From Pseudomonas sp. UBA6562 (GTDB taxonomy: Bacteria; Pseudomonadota; Gammaproteobacteria; Pseudomonadales; Pseudomonadaceae): 64,000 nucleotides of DNA. Both the position numbers and the translations under genes were made by a program. The notes under the pieces were generated by a model that was not told the DNA's origin, made no database searches, and saw nothing but the letters and a program-made list of their open reading frames with translations. How positions within the stretch are numbered: the stretch's first letter is position 1; every line of letters starts with the position of its first letter. Positions 1-7,581 of the stretch are shown piece by piece. Where the stretch lies: assembly GCF_002434265.1 (NCBI RefSeq), contig NZ_DJJS01000008.1, positions 665,667 through 729,666 on the forward strand. The letters are read 5' to 3'.

Positions 1-552
1 TTTTTCCGGCCGCCCGTGCCTCGCCACGTAGTCGGGCGAAGCGCAGACCGTGCGGCGGTTCCAAGGTGCCAGCGCCAGCGACACCAACCCCGAATCGGCC
101 AGTTGCCCGTAACGGATGCTGGCGTCCAGTTGCTGCCCCACCAGGTCGGCCATCTGATCGCTGATGTGCAGTTGCAGCAGCACCTTGGGGTGCAGTTGCT
201 GAAAGGCGTCGAGCCAGGGCAGCAACAGGTTGCGGCCGATGTCCGAGGGCATGGACAGGCGCAGGGTGCCGGCGATTTCGTCGCGGCCTTCGTTGAGCGC
301 CACTTCGCCGTTGCCCAAGGCGTCGAGGGCCTGACGTGCATGGGCCAGGTAACGCTCGCCGTCGTCGGACAAACGCAAGCGCCGCGTGGAGCGCACGAAC
401 AGCCGCGCGCCCAGGCTGCGCTCCAGGCGCTGCACGGCGCCGCTGGCCAGGGCGGGCGAGATGTCGAGGAGCCGGGCAGCGGCGGAAAAGCTGCCGGCCG
501 AGGCGGTGGTGACGAAGACTTGGAGGTCGTCGATGCGGACGATTTTCTTCAC
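1..552 (-). CDS. LysR-family transcriptional regulator (partial, C-terminus outside window)
   Basis: The first 184 residues of a LysR-type regulator, running off the left edge. The N-terminus (KKIVRIDDLQVFVTTASAGS) leads into a typical winged helix-turn-helix over about residues 5-62, followed by the start of the effector-binding domain. I chose a GTG start at 552 because it begins the conserved LysR N-terminus directly; no better ATG lies in frame. It points away from mdcR, so it probably belongs to genes beyond the left edge or regulates itself. Its effector cannot be deduced. The family call is firm, the exact start less so. Confidence 0.8.
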   Translation of the reverse strand, partial: MKKIVRIDDLQVFVTTASAGSFSAAARLLDISPALASGAVQRLERSLGARLFVRSTRRLRLSDDGERYLAHARQALDALGNGEVALNEGRDEIAGTLRLSMPSDIGRNLLLPWLDAFQQLHPKVLLQLHISDQMADLVGQQLDASIRYGQLADSGLVSLALAPWNRRTVCASPDYVARHGRPEK

Positions 553-748
553 GGCGAGGGTCTAGAGAGCGCGGGAGGTCGCCAGCCTAATCAAGCCGAT
601 GGCCGTGTGCAAATGCGCACGAGGCGCGAATGGGCGTGGTGGACCTGGGTTGCGATCAAGGCGCGATGCACTGGGCTTGCCGGGCCTGGGAGGAAGTAGG
701 CCTCCTGAGCGAACCTGTACGCTGGAAGGCGACCGCTCAGCGGTCCAT

Positions 749-764
749 CGCGAGTAGACTCGCG
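749..764. repeat. Short perfect hairpin upstream of mdcR
   Basis: CGCGAGT-AG-ACTCGCG forms a 7-bp stem with a 2-nt loop, followed by CCTACAA. It resembles a degenerate fragment of the REP-like intergenic repeats common in P. putida. It lies about 60 nt before the mdcR start. No function is claimed. Confidence 0.35.
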
Positions 765-822
765 CCTACAACGAAGGAAGATCCCAGGATTTTTCCGTCA
801 CGCAGCTTGGAATGGACAACCC

Positions 823-1764
823 ATGCAGATCGACGAAGAGCTCACCCTGAAGAAGCTCGAAATATTTCTCGCCTTCATGCACAGCGGCAACCTGGCCCGC
901 GCCGCCAGTGCGCTGGATACCAGCAGCGTCAGCGTGCACCGGGCCATCCATTCGCTGGAGAACGCCCTGCGCTGTCCGTTGTTCAAACATGAAGGGCGTA
1001 CGTTGACGCCGCTGGAAAGCGCCTACGTGCTGGAAGAGAAAGCGCGCAAGCTGATCCAGGACACCAGCGAGATGGTCCGCGCCACCCGCGAGGCGGCCGG
1101 CTTCTCCGCCGAGCGTTTCAAGCTCGGCACGCTGTATTCGCTCACGGTCAAGACCGTGCCGCAGTTGATCATGGGCCTGAAGCTGCGCCGCAGCGCACTG
1201 AACATCGACCTGACCCTGGGCTCGAACGTCGACCTGATGTACCGCCTGAAGAACCTGGAGCTCGACGCCATCCTGGTGTCGCTCAACGAAAGCACCTGCG
1301 ATCCGGCCTGCGAGCAGTTGCCGCTGTTCTCCGACGACATCTTCCTCGCCGTGCCCAACGAGTCGCCCTTCGCCCAGGAGCACGAAGTGGACCTGGCGGA
1401 CCTCGCCCACTCCACCTTCATCACCCTCACCCAGGGCTTCGCCACCCACCGCGACGGCGAGCGGGTATTCCAGCAGGCGGGGTTCGAACCGAACGTGGCC
1501 ATGCAGGTGAACGACATCTTCACCTTGCTCAGCATGGTCAGCTCCGGCGTGGGCTACGCGCTGCTGCCGGGGCGGATTTCGGCGGTGTACGAGAACCGTA
1601 TCCGGCTGATTCCGTTGCAGGCGCGCTACCGCTTGCAGCAGCACATCGGCGTGCTGTTCCTCAAGACCCGCGAACGCGACCCGAACCTGTTGGCGCTGGT
1701 CGCCGAGTGCCGCATGTACAGCCTGCAAGGCGATCAGCGCCAAGGCGTCGCCCCGGTAGTGTGA
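823..1764 (+). CDS. mdcR: LysR-family regulator of malonate utilisation, MdcR
   Basis: A 313-aa LysR-type regulator with an N-terminal winged helix-turn-helix (about residues 9-67) and a periplasmic-binding-fold effector domain (about 95-300). It lies next to the complete malonate decarboxylase cluster, and this position together with its sequence type supports MdcR, the activator of mdc genes in pseudomonads. It is convergent with the structural operon, its stop lying about 130 bp from that of mdcM. It must act at a distance, most likely at the promoter upstream of mdcA near 9.24-9.34 kb. The ATG at 823 begins the natural LysR N-terminus. Family certain; the malonate role is inferred from context. 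Confidence 0.85.
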   Translation: MQIDEELTLKKLEIFLAFMHSGNLARAASALDTSSVSVHRAIHSLENALRCPLFKHEGRTLTPLESAYVLEEKARKLIQDTSEMVRATREAAGFSAERFKLGTLYSLTVKTVPQLIMGLKLRRSALNIDLTLGSNVDLMYRLKNLELDAILVSLNESTCDPACEQLPLFSDDIFLAVPNESPFAQEHEVDLADLAHSTFITLTQGFATHRDGERVFQQAGFEPNVAMQVNDIFTLLSMVSSGVGYALLPGRISAVYENRIRLIPLQARYRLQQHIGVLFLKTRERDPNLLALVAECRMYSLQGDQRQGVAPVV

Positions 1765-1892
1765 GTCAGGGGCACATATGCCTCAGGCTGGCAGCAGCAC
1801 CCCGCGCACAAAGACGGGAACGTCGGCCCCGGAAGGGGGATGAATACCGCCACCCCCGGCGCTACGAGCCGAGGGCTTGCGACGGGCAAGCC

Positions 1893-2654
1893 TCAGCCCA
1901 CCAGCCCGCGCACACAGAAGTACAGCACCGACGGCCCGAGCAGGCAGCCAAGGCCCGTGTGGAAAGTGGCCGTCAACGCACCATAAGGCACCAGGCGCCG
2001 GTCGGTCGCCGCCAGGCCTGCGGTGACACCGCTAACCGTGCCGGCCAGGCCGCCGAAGACCATCGCCGAACGCGGGTTGTCCAGCGCCAGCAGGCGTGCC
2101 GAGACCGGGGTGAACACCATTACCAGGATCGCCTTGATCAACCCGGTGGCGATCGACAGGGCCATCACGTCCGAGGAGGCGCCCAACGCAGCACCGGTGA
2201 TCGGCCCGACGATGTAGGTCACCGCCCCCGCACCGATGGTGGTGAGGCTGACCGCATCGCGGTAGCCGAAGCTCCACGCCACCGCCACGCCGACGATGAA
2301 GGGCAATATTGTGCCCAACAGCAGCGCCACCACACCGATCATGCCGGCCTTGCGCGCTTCGGTGGCCTGCACTTCGAAGGCCGTGGCGACGATGGCGAAG
2401 TCGCGCAGCATGGCGCCGCCCATCAGGCCGATGCCGGAGAACAGCGTGAGGTCGGCCAGGCCCTTCTGCCCGCCGGTGAGTGTGCCGCCCACCCAGGCCA
2501 GGACCAGGCCGATGACGATGGCGATCGCCGAGCCATGCACACGGCCGAACGTCAGCCGCTTGGACAGGACCACCGATAGCCACATCACCGCGCCCACCAC
2601 TGCGAACGCGGTGACCAGGCCGTTGTGTTCCAGCGCTTTGAGAATGAGGTCCAT
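1893..2654 (-). CDS. mdcM: Malonate transporter subunit MdcM/MadM
   Basis: A 253-aa very hydrophobic protein with about seven to nine membrane segments, rich in Gly and Ala, matching the larger subunit of the two-component MadL/MadM malonate:sodium symporter. The MadM signature is recognisable (GLMGGAMLRDFAIVATAFEV and later GAGAVTYIVGPITGAALGAS). It starts one base after the stop of the small subunit and is the last gene of the mdc operon. Role: uptake of malonate across the inner membrane, with MdcL. Length is normal. Confidence 0.9.
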   Translation of the reverse strand: MDLILKALEHNGLVTAFAVVGAVMWLSVVLSKRLTFGRVHGSAIAIVIGLVLAWVGGTLTGGQKGLADLTLFSGIGLMGGAMLRDFAIVATAFEVQATEARKAGMIGVVALLLGTILPFIVGVAVAWSFGYRDAVSLTTIGAGAVTYIVGPITGAALGASSDVMALSIATGLIKAILVMVFTPVSARLLALDNPRSAMVFGGLAGTVSGVTAGLAATDRRLVPYGALTATFHTGLGCLLGPSVLYFCVRGLVG

Positions 2655-2655
2655 A

Positions 2656-3078
2656 TCAGCGCCCCCCTGCCGGTACGGCGACAGGCTCGACAGCGGCCAC
2701 CGGCAGCTCCTGCGGCAGCGGCTCGCCGCGGTGCATGCGGCTGATCAGTGCGATGGTCAGGCCACACACCAGCACCGAGCCCACGGCGGCGATCAGCGCC
2801 ACAGGGCCGCCGTGCAAGGCGGTGACGACGTTCTGCTGCGCCGCCATGGCCACCACGATGGGGATGTACAGCGCGCCCCAGAAGCCGACGCCGAACTCGC
2901 ATTCCTTGCTCATGCCGCCGTTGCGCTGCATGTACAGACGGGCGCAGATCAGCAGGATCATCGCGATCCCGACGCCGCCGACATTGGATTTGACGCCCAG
3001 CAGCACGCCAAGGAAGTCACCCAGGATGACCCCTGCGAGCGTGCAGATGGCCAGTAATGCCACACCGTAGATAATCAT
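2656..3078 (-). CDS. mdcL: Malonate transporter subunit MdcL/MadL
   Basis: A 140-aa small membrane protein beginning MIIYGVALLAICTLAGVILG, with about four hydrophobic segments and the conserved KECEFGVGFWGALYIPIVVA stretch of MadL. It pairs with MdcM to form the malonate:cation symporter. The ATG at 3078 is chosen because the family N-terminus begins there; sequence upstream in the same frame is an Arg-rich shadow. It lies 59 bp downstream of mdcH and almost abuts mdcM, so transport and catabolism are co-transcribed. Confidence 0.9.
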   Translation of the reverse strand: MIIYGVALLAICTLAGVILGDFLGVLLGVKSNVGGVGIAMILLICARLYMQRNGGMSKECEFGVGFWGALYIPIVVAMAAQQNVVTALHGGPVALIAAVGSVLVCGLTIALISRMHRGEPLPQELPVAAVEPVAVPAGGR

Positions 3079-3137
3079 TGTCGTTGTCCTCACGTTCAGT
3101 CGAAGTTGCTTGTTGTTGTTCTTCGAAATGCGGGCAA

Positions 3138-4064
3138 TCAAAGGTCGCTGCTCACCTCCCGCCGCATCAGGGCATTCAAGGTATCGCGGCGGGTGCCTTG
3201 GCAGGCGACCACGGTACCGCTGTTGAAGACGCGCCGGGCCAGGCCGCTGAGCACCACACCGGGAGGCAGTTCGACGAGCAGGCGCACCCCGCGCTCGTGG
3301 GCGTTGCGCAGGGTCGCGTACCAGTCGACGGTACGGCACATGTTGAAGGCTAGGTCGTCGCGCAAGGCCTGCGGGTCGTGCAGCCGGCGCGCGCAGGTGC
3401 TGCTCAGGTAGCCCAGGGTCGGACGCTTGATCGGTACTTCGGCGAAGGCTTGTGCCAGTTCGCGGGCAGGTGCGTCGAGCAGCGCGCAGTGCGACGGTAC
3501 GCTCATCGTCAGGCGCTTGGCGGCGCTGGCGCCGAGGGCCAGTGCGCGGGTGGCGCAGGCGGCCATGGCCGAGTCGCTGCCGGCGATCACATGTTGGTTG
3601 TCGGCGTTGACGTTGGCCAGGAACACCGGCGCCGGGGAAGCCTCGATCAGGCGTTCCACGGCAGTGCGGTCCAGGCCGAGGATGGCGGTCATGCCGTAGC
3701 CTTCGGGGTAGGCCCGTTGCATCAGCTCGCCACGCTTGGCCACCAGGCGCACGGCATCGGCATAGCCCAGCGCGCCGGCGACCACCGCCGCCGGATAGGC
3801 GCCGATGGACAGACCGCTGACGTACTCGGGCGCAGGGTTGTCCTCCAGCAACAGGCGCGCCTGGGCGACGCCCATCACCAACAGGCAGAGCTGCACCGCA
3901 CGGGTGTCGGCCAGGGCCTGCGCGCTGTCGAGGTGCAGCACCGGTTCGCCCAGGGCGTCGCTCGCCTCTTCCAGGCAGGCGCGTACCGTGAGCGTGTCTG
4001 GCAACTCATGCAGCATGCCGGCCCGCTGCGCGCCCTGGCCGGGGAAGGCGAACAAGCTGCTCAT
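3138..4064 (-). CDS. mdcH: Malonyl-CoA:acyl-carrier-protein transacylase MdcH
   Basis: A 308-aa acyltransferase of the FabD type. The oxyanion motif GQGAQ is at residues 9-13, the nucleophile elbow GLSIG has its serine at residue 86, and a catalytic His sits near residue 192 (VPSHCALLD). MdcH loads malonyl onto the dephospho-CoA arm of MdcC, giving the initial malonyl-S-ACP from malonyl-CoA. The start overlaps the preceding reading frame by ATGA. Oddly, that preceding frame is not mdcG itself but a 43-codon mini-ORF made by a tandem duplication of the mdcG/mdcH junction (see 4061-4192). The MdcH protein itself appears intact. Confidence 0.93.
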   Translation of the reverse strand: MSSLFAFPGQGAQRAGMLHELPDTLTVRACLEEASDALGEPVLHLDSAQALADTRAVQLCLLVMGVAQARLLLEDNPAPEYVSGLSIGAYPAAVVAGALGYADAVRLVAKRGELMQRAYPEGYGMTAILGLDRTAVERLIEASPAPVFLANVNADNQHVIAGSDSAMAACATRALALGASAAKRLTMSVPSHCALLDAPARELAQAFAEVPIKRPTLGYLSSTCARRLHDPQALRDDLAFNMCRTVDWYATLRNAHERGVRLLVELPPGVVLSGLARRVFNSGTVVACQGTRRDTLNALMRREVSSDL

Positions 4065-4226
4065 GCCGGCATCCCCGCAAAGGCCCGAGGATTTTCGACC
4101 AAGCACGCACGCACCGTAGGCGCGCCTGGCAGCTCATGCAGCATGCCGACCCGCTGCGCGCCCTGGCCGGGGAAGGCGAACAAGCTGCTCATGCCGGCAC
4201 CTCTGCACAGGCCCAAGGGTCCTCGA
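3971..4226. repeat. 128-bp tandem duplication spanning the mdcG-mdcH junction
   Basis: Two adjacent units, 3971-4098 and 4099-4226, align with a constant 128-bp offset. The central part (4005-4071 against 4133-4200) is identical except for one base, whereas the flanks of each unit have diverged. Each unit contains the tail of mdcG, the overlapping ATGA junction and the first 31 codons of mdcH. The duplication creates a second mdcH start upstream of the real one. The alignment was made by eye. Confidence 0.85.
4061..4192 (-). CDS. 43-aa chimeric mini-ORF (MdcH N-terminus fused to an MdcG-like tail)
   Basis: A 43-codon frame starting MSSLFAFPGQGAQRVGML, nearly identical to the first 31 residues of MdcH, and ending ENPRAFAGMPA, which resembles the MdcG C-terminus (EDPWACAEVPA). 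It overlaps the mdcG stop by ATGA upstream, and its own stop overlaps the mdcH start by ATGA downstream, so translation would pass from mdcG through the mini-ORF to mdcH. It lacks the catalytic serine and cannot be an acyltransferase. It is best read as a by-product of the tandem duplication that may be kept for translational coupling. Whether a peptide accumulates is unknown. Confidence 0.55.
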   Translation of the reverse strand: MSSLFAFPGQGAQRVGMLHELPGAPTVRACLVENPRAFAGMPA

Positions 4227-4794
4227 CCAAGCAGGCGCCTTCGTGGCGCTTGAGCAGTACCCGTCGTGCCGTACCCGCCCAGTCGCCCAGGGCGACGGCA
4301 CCTTGGGGCGTTTCCAGTTGCAGGTCGACGCGGCACGACAGTGCTGCCAGTGCCTGGAACAATGCCTGCGCTCGGCTACGCGACCAACGTGCGTGTGTAC
4401 GCACAACCAGGTCCAAGTCGCTGTCACCATGCAATACCGCTACGCCGGTCGCCAATTGATAGCCCACGCCGCCGGTAGGCCCCCAACCCAGACCTGTGGC
4501 CTCCAGCAACGGCGCTACCGCTTGCAGCGCCTGCAATGCGGGCAGCTTGGCCTCACCGGCGACACGCAACTGCTCGGGCCGGCACCGGCGCTGTACGCAG
4601 GCGACGGGCAATTCGGCCGCCCACCGCTGCGAGCGCTGCGCGCCGCGCACGCCCACCGCCACCCGCCCCGCTGCTACTAGCGCACGCCGCACCACCACCG
4701 GCTGGCCGGCGAGCAGCACCTGCTGCGCCCAGTCGGGGGCGTTGGCGGCCAGGTGCTCGGGGCGCAGGCCCCACAGCAGGTCGTGTGGATTCAT
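4189..4794 (-). CDS. mdcG: Phosphoribosyl-dephospho-CoA transferase MdcG
   Basis: A 201-aa nucleotidyltransferase that attaches the 2'-(5''-triphosphoribosyl)-3'-dephospho-CoA group made by MdcB to the MdcC acyl carrier. The acidic metal-binding motif HGDSDLDLVVR is at residues 122-132. Length is typical for MdcG (about 200 aa). It starts 4 bp after the mdcE stop, and its own stop overlaps the next ATG. Its C-terminal codons are part of the tandem duplication at 3971-4226, but the gene itself is intact. Confidence 0.92.
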   Translation of the reverse strand: MNPHDLLWGLRPEHLAANAPDWAQQVLLAGQPVVVRRALVAAGRVAVGVRGAQRSQRWAAELPVACVQRRCRPEQLRVAGEAKLPALQALQAVAPLLEATGLGWGPTGGVGYQLATGVAVLHGDSDLDLVVRTHARWSRSRAQALFQALAALSCRVDLQLETPQGAVALGDWAGTARRVLLKRHEGACLVEDPWACAEVPA

Positions 4795-4798
4795 GGCC

Positions 4799-5581
4799 TC
4801 ACCATTGTGTGCGCAGGCGCTCGCGCACCCGGCTCGACATCGCCCGGTTCGGCGCGCCCAGGCGCGAGCGCAGGTCGGTGCTGTCGCCGATGTCCTGCAC
4901 GGCGCGCACCAGCACGTCGCGCACGCTGTCGATGTCGTCGGGGCCGGGCTGCTCGATGGCCTCGACCGCCACCCGTTCCCAGAGCAGGCCCAGGGAGGCG
5001 TAGCTGGCGAGGTCGTAGGCCATGGGCGGCACCTTGGCCGCCAGCGTTTCCAGTTCCTCGACGCTGCGCAGGGTGATGCGCGCGGCGGCGGCCTTGCCCA
5101 TGGCGTGCACCATCACGCCGGGGTCTTCCAGCGCGATCAGCCGTTGCGCCTGGTAACCGTGGGCGAGGAACGCCCCGGACATGGCCTTGCCCACTAACAG
5201 CCCGATCACCGGGTGGCCGGCCAACCGTGCCCGGGCATAAGCGTCCACGGCACCGGCCAAGGCCTGGTGGATGCCCAGCGCTTCCTCGCGGCGGCCATAG
5301 GCCTGGCTCGGCACGTCGACCACCGCCACCAGCACCCGTGCCGGGCCGCCCGCGTCGGCTTCGATGGCGTCATCGACCGCCTTGGCCAGCCCCCAGCCTT
5401 CGAGCAGCCCCACCTCGCCTTGGCGCGCGCGCGGGAACGGGTTCTGCGCATCGGGCACTACGGCGACGAAGCGGGCCGGACGGTTGCCCAGTTCGCCGTC
5501 GATGACCTTCACCGAGGCGGGAAAGCCAGGCAGTTCACGGCCTGCGGCCAGCGCTCGAATCCACTGCAATCCTCGGCTCAT
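4799..5581 (-). CDS. mdcE: Malonate decarboxylase gamma subunit MdcE
   Basis: A 260-aa crotonase-fold carboxyltransferase-like subunit beginning MSRGLQWIRALAAGRELPGF. Together with MdcD it forms the malonyl-S-ACP decarboxylase that releases CO2 and leaves acetyl-S-ACP. A conserved glycine-rich segment (GKAMSGAFLAHGYQA) lies about residues 140-155. The start at 5581 overlaps the mdcD stop by ATGA, showing translational coupling of the two decarboxylase subunits. Length matches the family. Confidence 0.93.
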   Translation of the reverse strand: MSRGLQWIRALAAGRELPGFPASVKVIDGELGNRPARFVAVVPDAQNPFPRARQGEVGLLEGWGLAKAVDDAIEADAGGPARVLVAVVDVPSQAYGRREEALGIHQALAGAVDAYARARLAGHPVIGLLVGKAMSGAFLAHGYQAQRLIALEDPGVMVHAMGKAAAARITLRSVEELETLAAKVPPMAYDLASYASLGLLWERVAVEAIEQPGPDDIDSVRDVLVRAVQDIGDSTDLRSRLGAPNRAMSSRVRERLRTQW

Positions 5582-6432
5582 GGCTGTAGCTCCTGATAGA
5601 GGGCGCGCACTTGGGCGGCGTCCAGTTGTTCGACCTGGCTGCCGAACGTGCCCAGCAAGGCCAGAAAGTCGGCATGGCGGCGGCTGCGGGGTTGGCGCGG
5701 TTCGCCGGCGGCCAGGCACTCGCCCAGCACCTCGCGCACCTGCGCCAGATCGTCCGCCACGAAGGCGTCGGCCAGGCCGCAGGCATGGCGTTGCTCGCCG
5801 CCGGTCAGGCTCCAGATGAAGGGTCGGTCGCGGGCGTCGTATTCCTCGATGCCCGCCTCCTGCTCGATGACCTGCGGACCGTTGAGGCCCAGGCGGGCTT
5901 CGCGGGTGACGATCAACTGGCTGCACAGCCCGGCGGCGATCGACATGCCGCCGAAGCAGCCCACCGAGCCTGCGATCAGGCCGACCACCGGCTGGTACTG
6001 GCGCAGCTCGACGATGGCCGCCTGGATCTCGGCGATGGCCGCCAGGCCCAGGTTGGCCTCCTGCAGGCGCACGCCACCGGTTTCCAGCAGCAGGACGGCG
6101 GCGGTGGCGATGCCCTTGCGGTTGTCTTCGACCGCCAGCTCCAGGGCACCGGCGATCTTCGCCCCACCCACTTCGCCCATGCTGCCGCCCTGGAACACCC
6201 CTTCTATGGCGGCCACCAACAACGGTTGCCCGTTGAAGGTGCCCTTGACGATGACTACGCCATCGTCGGACTGCGGCACGATGCCCTGCGCAGGCAGCCA
6301 GGGCGACATCAGCCGGTCGAACGGCCCGAGCAGCTCACGCGCGCTGCCGGCATCGAGCAAGGCCTTGGCCCGCTCGCGGGCGCCGAGTTCGACGAAGCTG
6401 CGGGTTTGCAGCAGGTGCGCGACGTCAGTCAT
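5578..6432 (-). CDS. mdcD: Malonate decarboxylase beta subunit MdcD
   Basis: A 284-aa biotin-independent carboxyltransferase-like subunit. The glycine-rich VFQGGSMGEVGGAKIAGALE stretch near residues 80-98 and AGSVGCFGGMSIAAGLCSQL near 155-175 are typical of the oxyanion-hole loops of this family. It acts with MdcE on malonyl-S-MdcC. It overlaps mdcC by 8 bp upstream and mdcE by 4 bp downstream. The start at 6432 gives the normal family length. Confidence 0.93.
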   Translation of the reverse strand: MTDVAHLLQTRSFVELGARERAKALLDAGSARELLGPFDRLMSPWLPAQGIVPQSDDGVVIVKGTFNGQPLLVAAIEGVFQGGSMGEVGGAKIAGALELAVEDNRKGIATAAVLLLETGGVRLQEANLGLAAIAEIQAAIVELRQYQPVVGLIAGSVGCFGGMSIAAGLCSQLIVTREARLGLNGPQVIEQEAGIEEYDARDRPFIWSLTGGEQRHACGLADAFVADDLAQVREVLGECLAAGEPRQPRSRRHADFLALLGTFGSQVEQLDAAQVRALYQELQP

Positions 6433-6724
6433 GGGCGATCTCCTCGAAGCCTTGTTCCAGACGCAGCCGGACCACCCCTGGGGTGGCGCCGAAGTCGTGG
6501 ATGTCGATGTTCAGGGCCGGCCAGGTCTGCTCGTCGAACAGGCGCTGGAACAACTGCTGCCAACGCGGGCCGCTGCCATTGACCGAGGTCACCACGTTGA
6601 TCGCCAGCACGCCGTGGGTGCCGGGTTCGAGCAGCACTTCCAGGTCGCCCGAGCCGACGCAACCGACCCGCGCGCGACGGTTCGCCGGAGCGCCGGCGGC
6701 AAAGGTGAAAGACAAGGTTTCCAT
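6425..6724 (-). CDS. mdcC: Malonate decarboxylase acyl carrier protein MdcC (delta subunit)
   Basis: A 99-aa acyl carrier protein specific to malonate decarboxylase, beginning METLSFTFAAG. The segment CVGSGDLEVLL contains Ser25, which aligns with the serine that carries the phosphoribosyl-dephospho-CoA arm in the Klebsiella protein as I recall it. The arm is made by MdcB, attached by MdcG, first malonylated by MdcH and then recycled by MdcA. It starts 2 bp after mdcB ends and overlaps mdcD. It is not homologous to the fatty-acid ACP. Confidence 0.93.
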   Translation of the reverse strand: METLSFTFAAGAPANRRARVGCVGSGDLEVLLEPGTHGVLAINVVTSVNGSGPRWQQLFQRLFDEQTWPALNIDIHDFGATPGVVRLRLEQGFEEIAHD

Positions 6725-6726
6725 GC

Positions 6727-7581
6727 TCAGTGGCTCCCAAGGGGGTCGATGAACAGGCAGGCGGCCAACAGGTCGGCGGCGCCGCCGGGTGAGGCGTTGA
6801 GGGCGCGCAGCCGGTCGTCCAGCATGCGCAGGGCGCGGCGGCCGGCCAGGCTGGCGCTGCCACCTGCGGCCAACACGCTTTGCGCGCCCTGCTGCATGGC
6901 GTCCAGCCCTTCGCGGCCGGCGCGCCACAGCACGCAGGTGTCGTCCAGGCGGGCCATGATCGCCAGCAGCGCATCCAGCCGGGCGGGCTGTTCGCCGCTG
7001 CCGGCGCGGCGGCTGCGCTGCAGTTGCGGCAGGCCATGGGCGATCACGCTGGGAAAGCCCGACTGGGCCTCTTCGCGCGCGCCACGTGCGCCGTAACGGC
7101 GCCGCACCTGCTGGCCATGGCTGGCGGGCTGTACGGGCGCGAAGCGGTCGTCGATCAGGGCGATGCGCCCGGCCCGCGCGGCAATGGCGGCGGCATCGGA
7201 TTCGTCGGGGGCCAAGGCATGTGCCGCGACCAGCAGCCCCAAGGCCCAGATCGCGCCGCGGTGGGTATTGACGCCGCCAGTGGTGGCCAGCATCGCCGCC
7301 TCGCCTTCGCGGCCGATGCGCCCCAGCGCTTCGCGCAGCGGCTGGCCCACCTCGCCCACTGCCTGCGCGGCGTCGGCCATGTCCTTGAAGCACGGCCACA
7401 GGGCCAGCGCCGAGGCGTGCATCAGGCCCAGGTGCAGATCGCTATGGGCACCGTTGCCCCGGCGGTCGACCAAGGCCGGCTTGGGCGACAGGTCGGCTTC
7501 GTCGATCAGTGCTTCGACGGCCAGGTCGGCCAAGCGGTGGGACAGCGGCAAGGGCGCCGCGTAATGCAGGAATGCGCTCAT
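6727..7581 (-). CDS. mdcB: Triphosphoribosyl-dephospho-CoA synthase MdcB
   Basis: A 284-aa CitG/MdcB-family enzyme that makes the prosthetic-group precursor from ATP and dephospho-CoA. The family signature is visible in SPKPALVDRRGNGAHSDLHL (about residues 32-51) and TTGGVNTHRGAIWALGLL (about 100-117). The ATG at 7581 overlaps the mdcA stop by one base (TGATG), and a shadow frame that extends upstream through mdcA is rejected. Cofactor synthesis is therefore encoded in the same operon as the enzyme it serves. Confidence 0.93.
   Translation of the reverse strand: MSAFLHYAAPLPLSHRLADLAVEALIDEADLSPKPALVDRRGNGAHSDLHLGLMHASALALWPCFKDMADAAQAVGEVGQPLREALGRIGREGEAAMLATTGGVNTHRGAIWALGLLVAAHALAPDESDAAAIAARAGRIALIDDRFAPVQPASHGQQVRRRYGARGAREEAQSGFPSVIAHGLPQLQRSRRAGSGEQPARLDALLAIMARLDDTCVLWRAGREGLDAMQQGAQSVLAAGGSASLAGRRALRMLDDRLRALNASPGGAADLLAACLFIDPLGSH

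Noticed and set aside
16..699. Plus-strand frame of 227 codons across the left edge
   Set aside because: It is the complement of the partial LysR gene on the minus strand; its Gln/His/Ala/Gly-rich composition is typical of shadows in this GC-rich genome.
766..1743. Long minus-strand frame opposite mdcR
   Set aside because: Antisense to the clear LysR gene; no domain and shadow-like composition.
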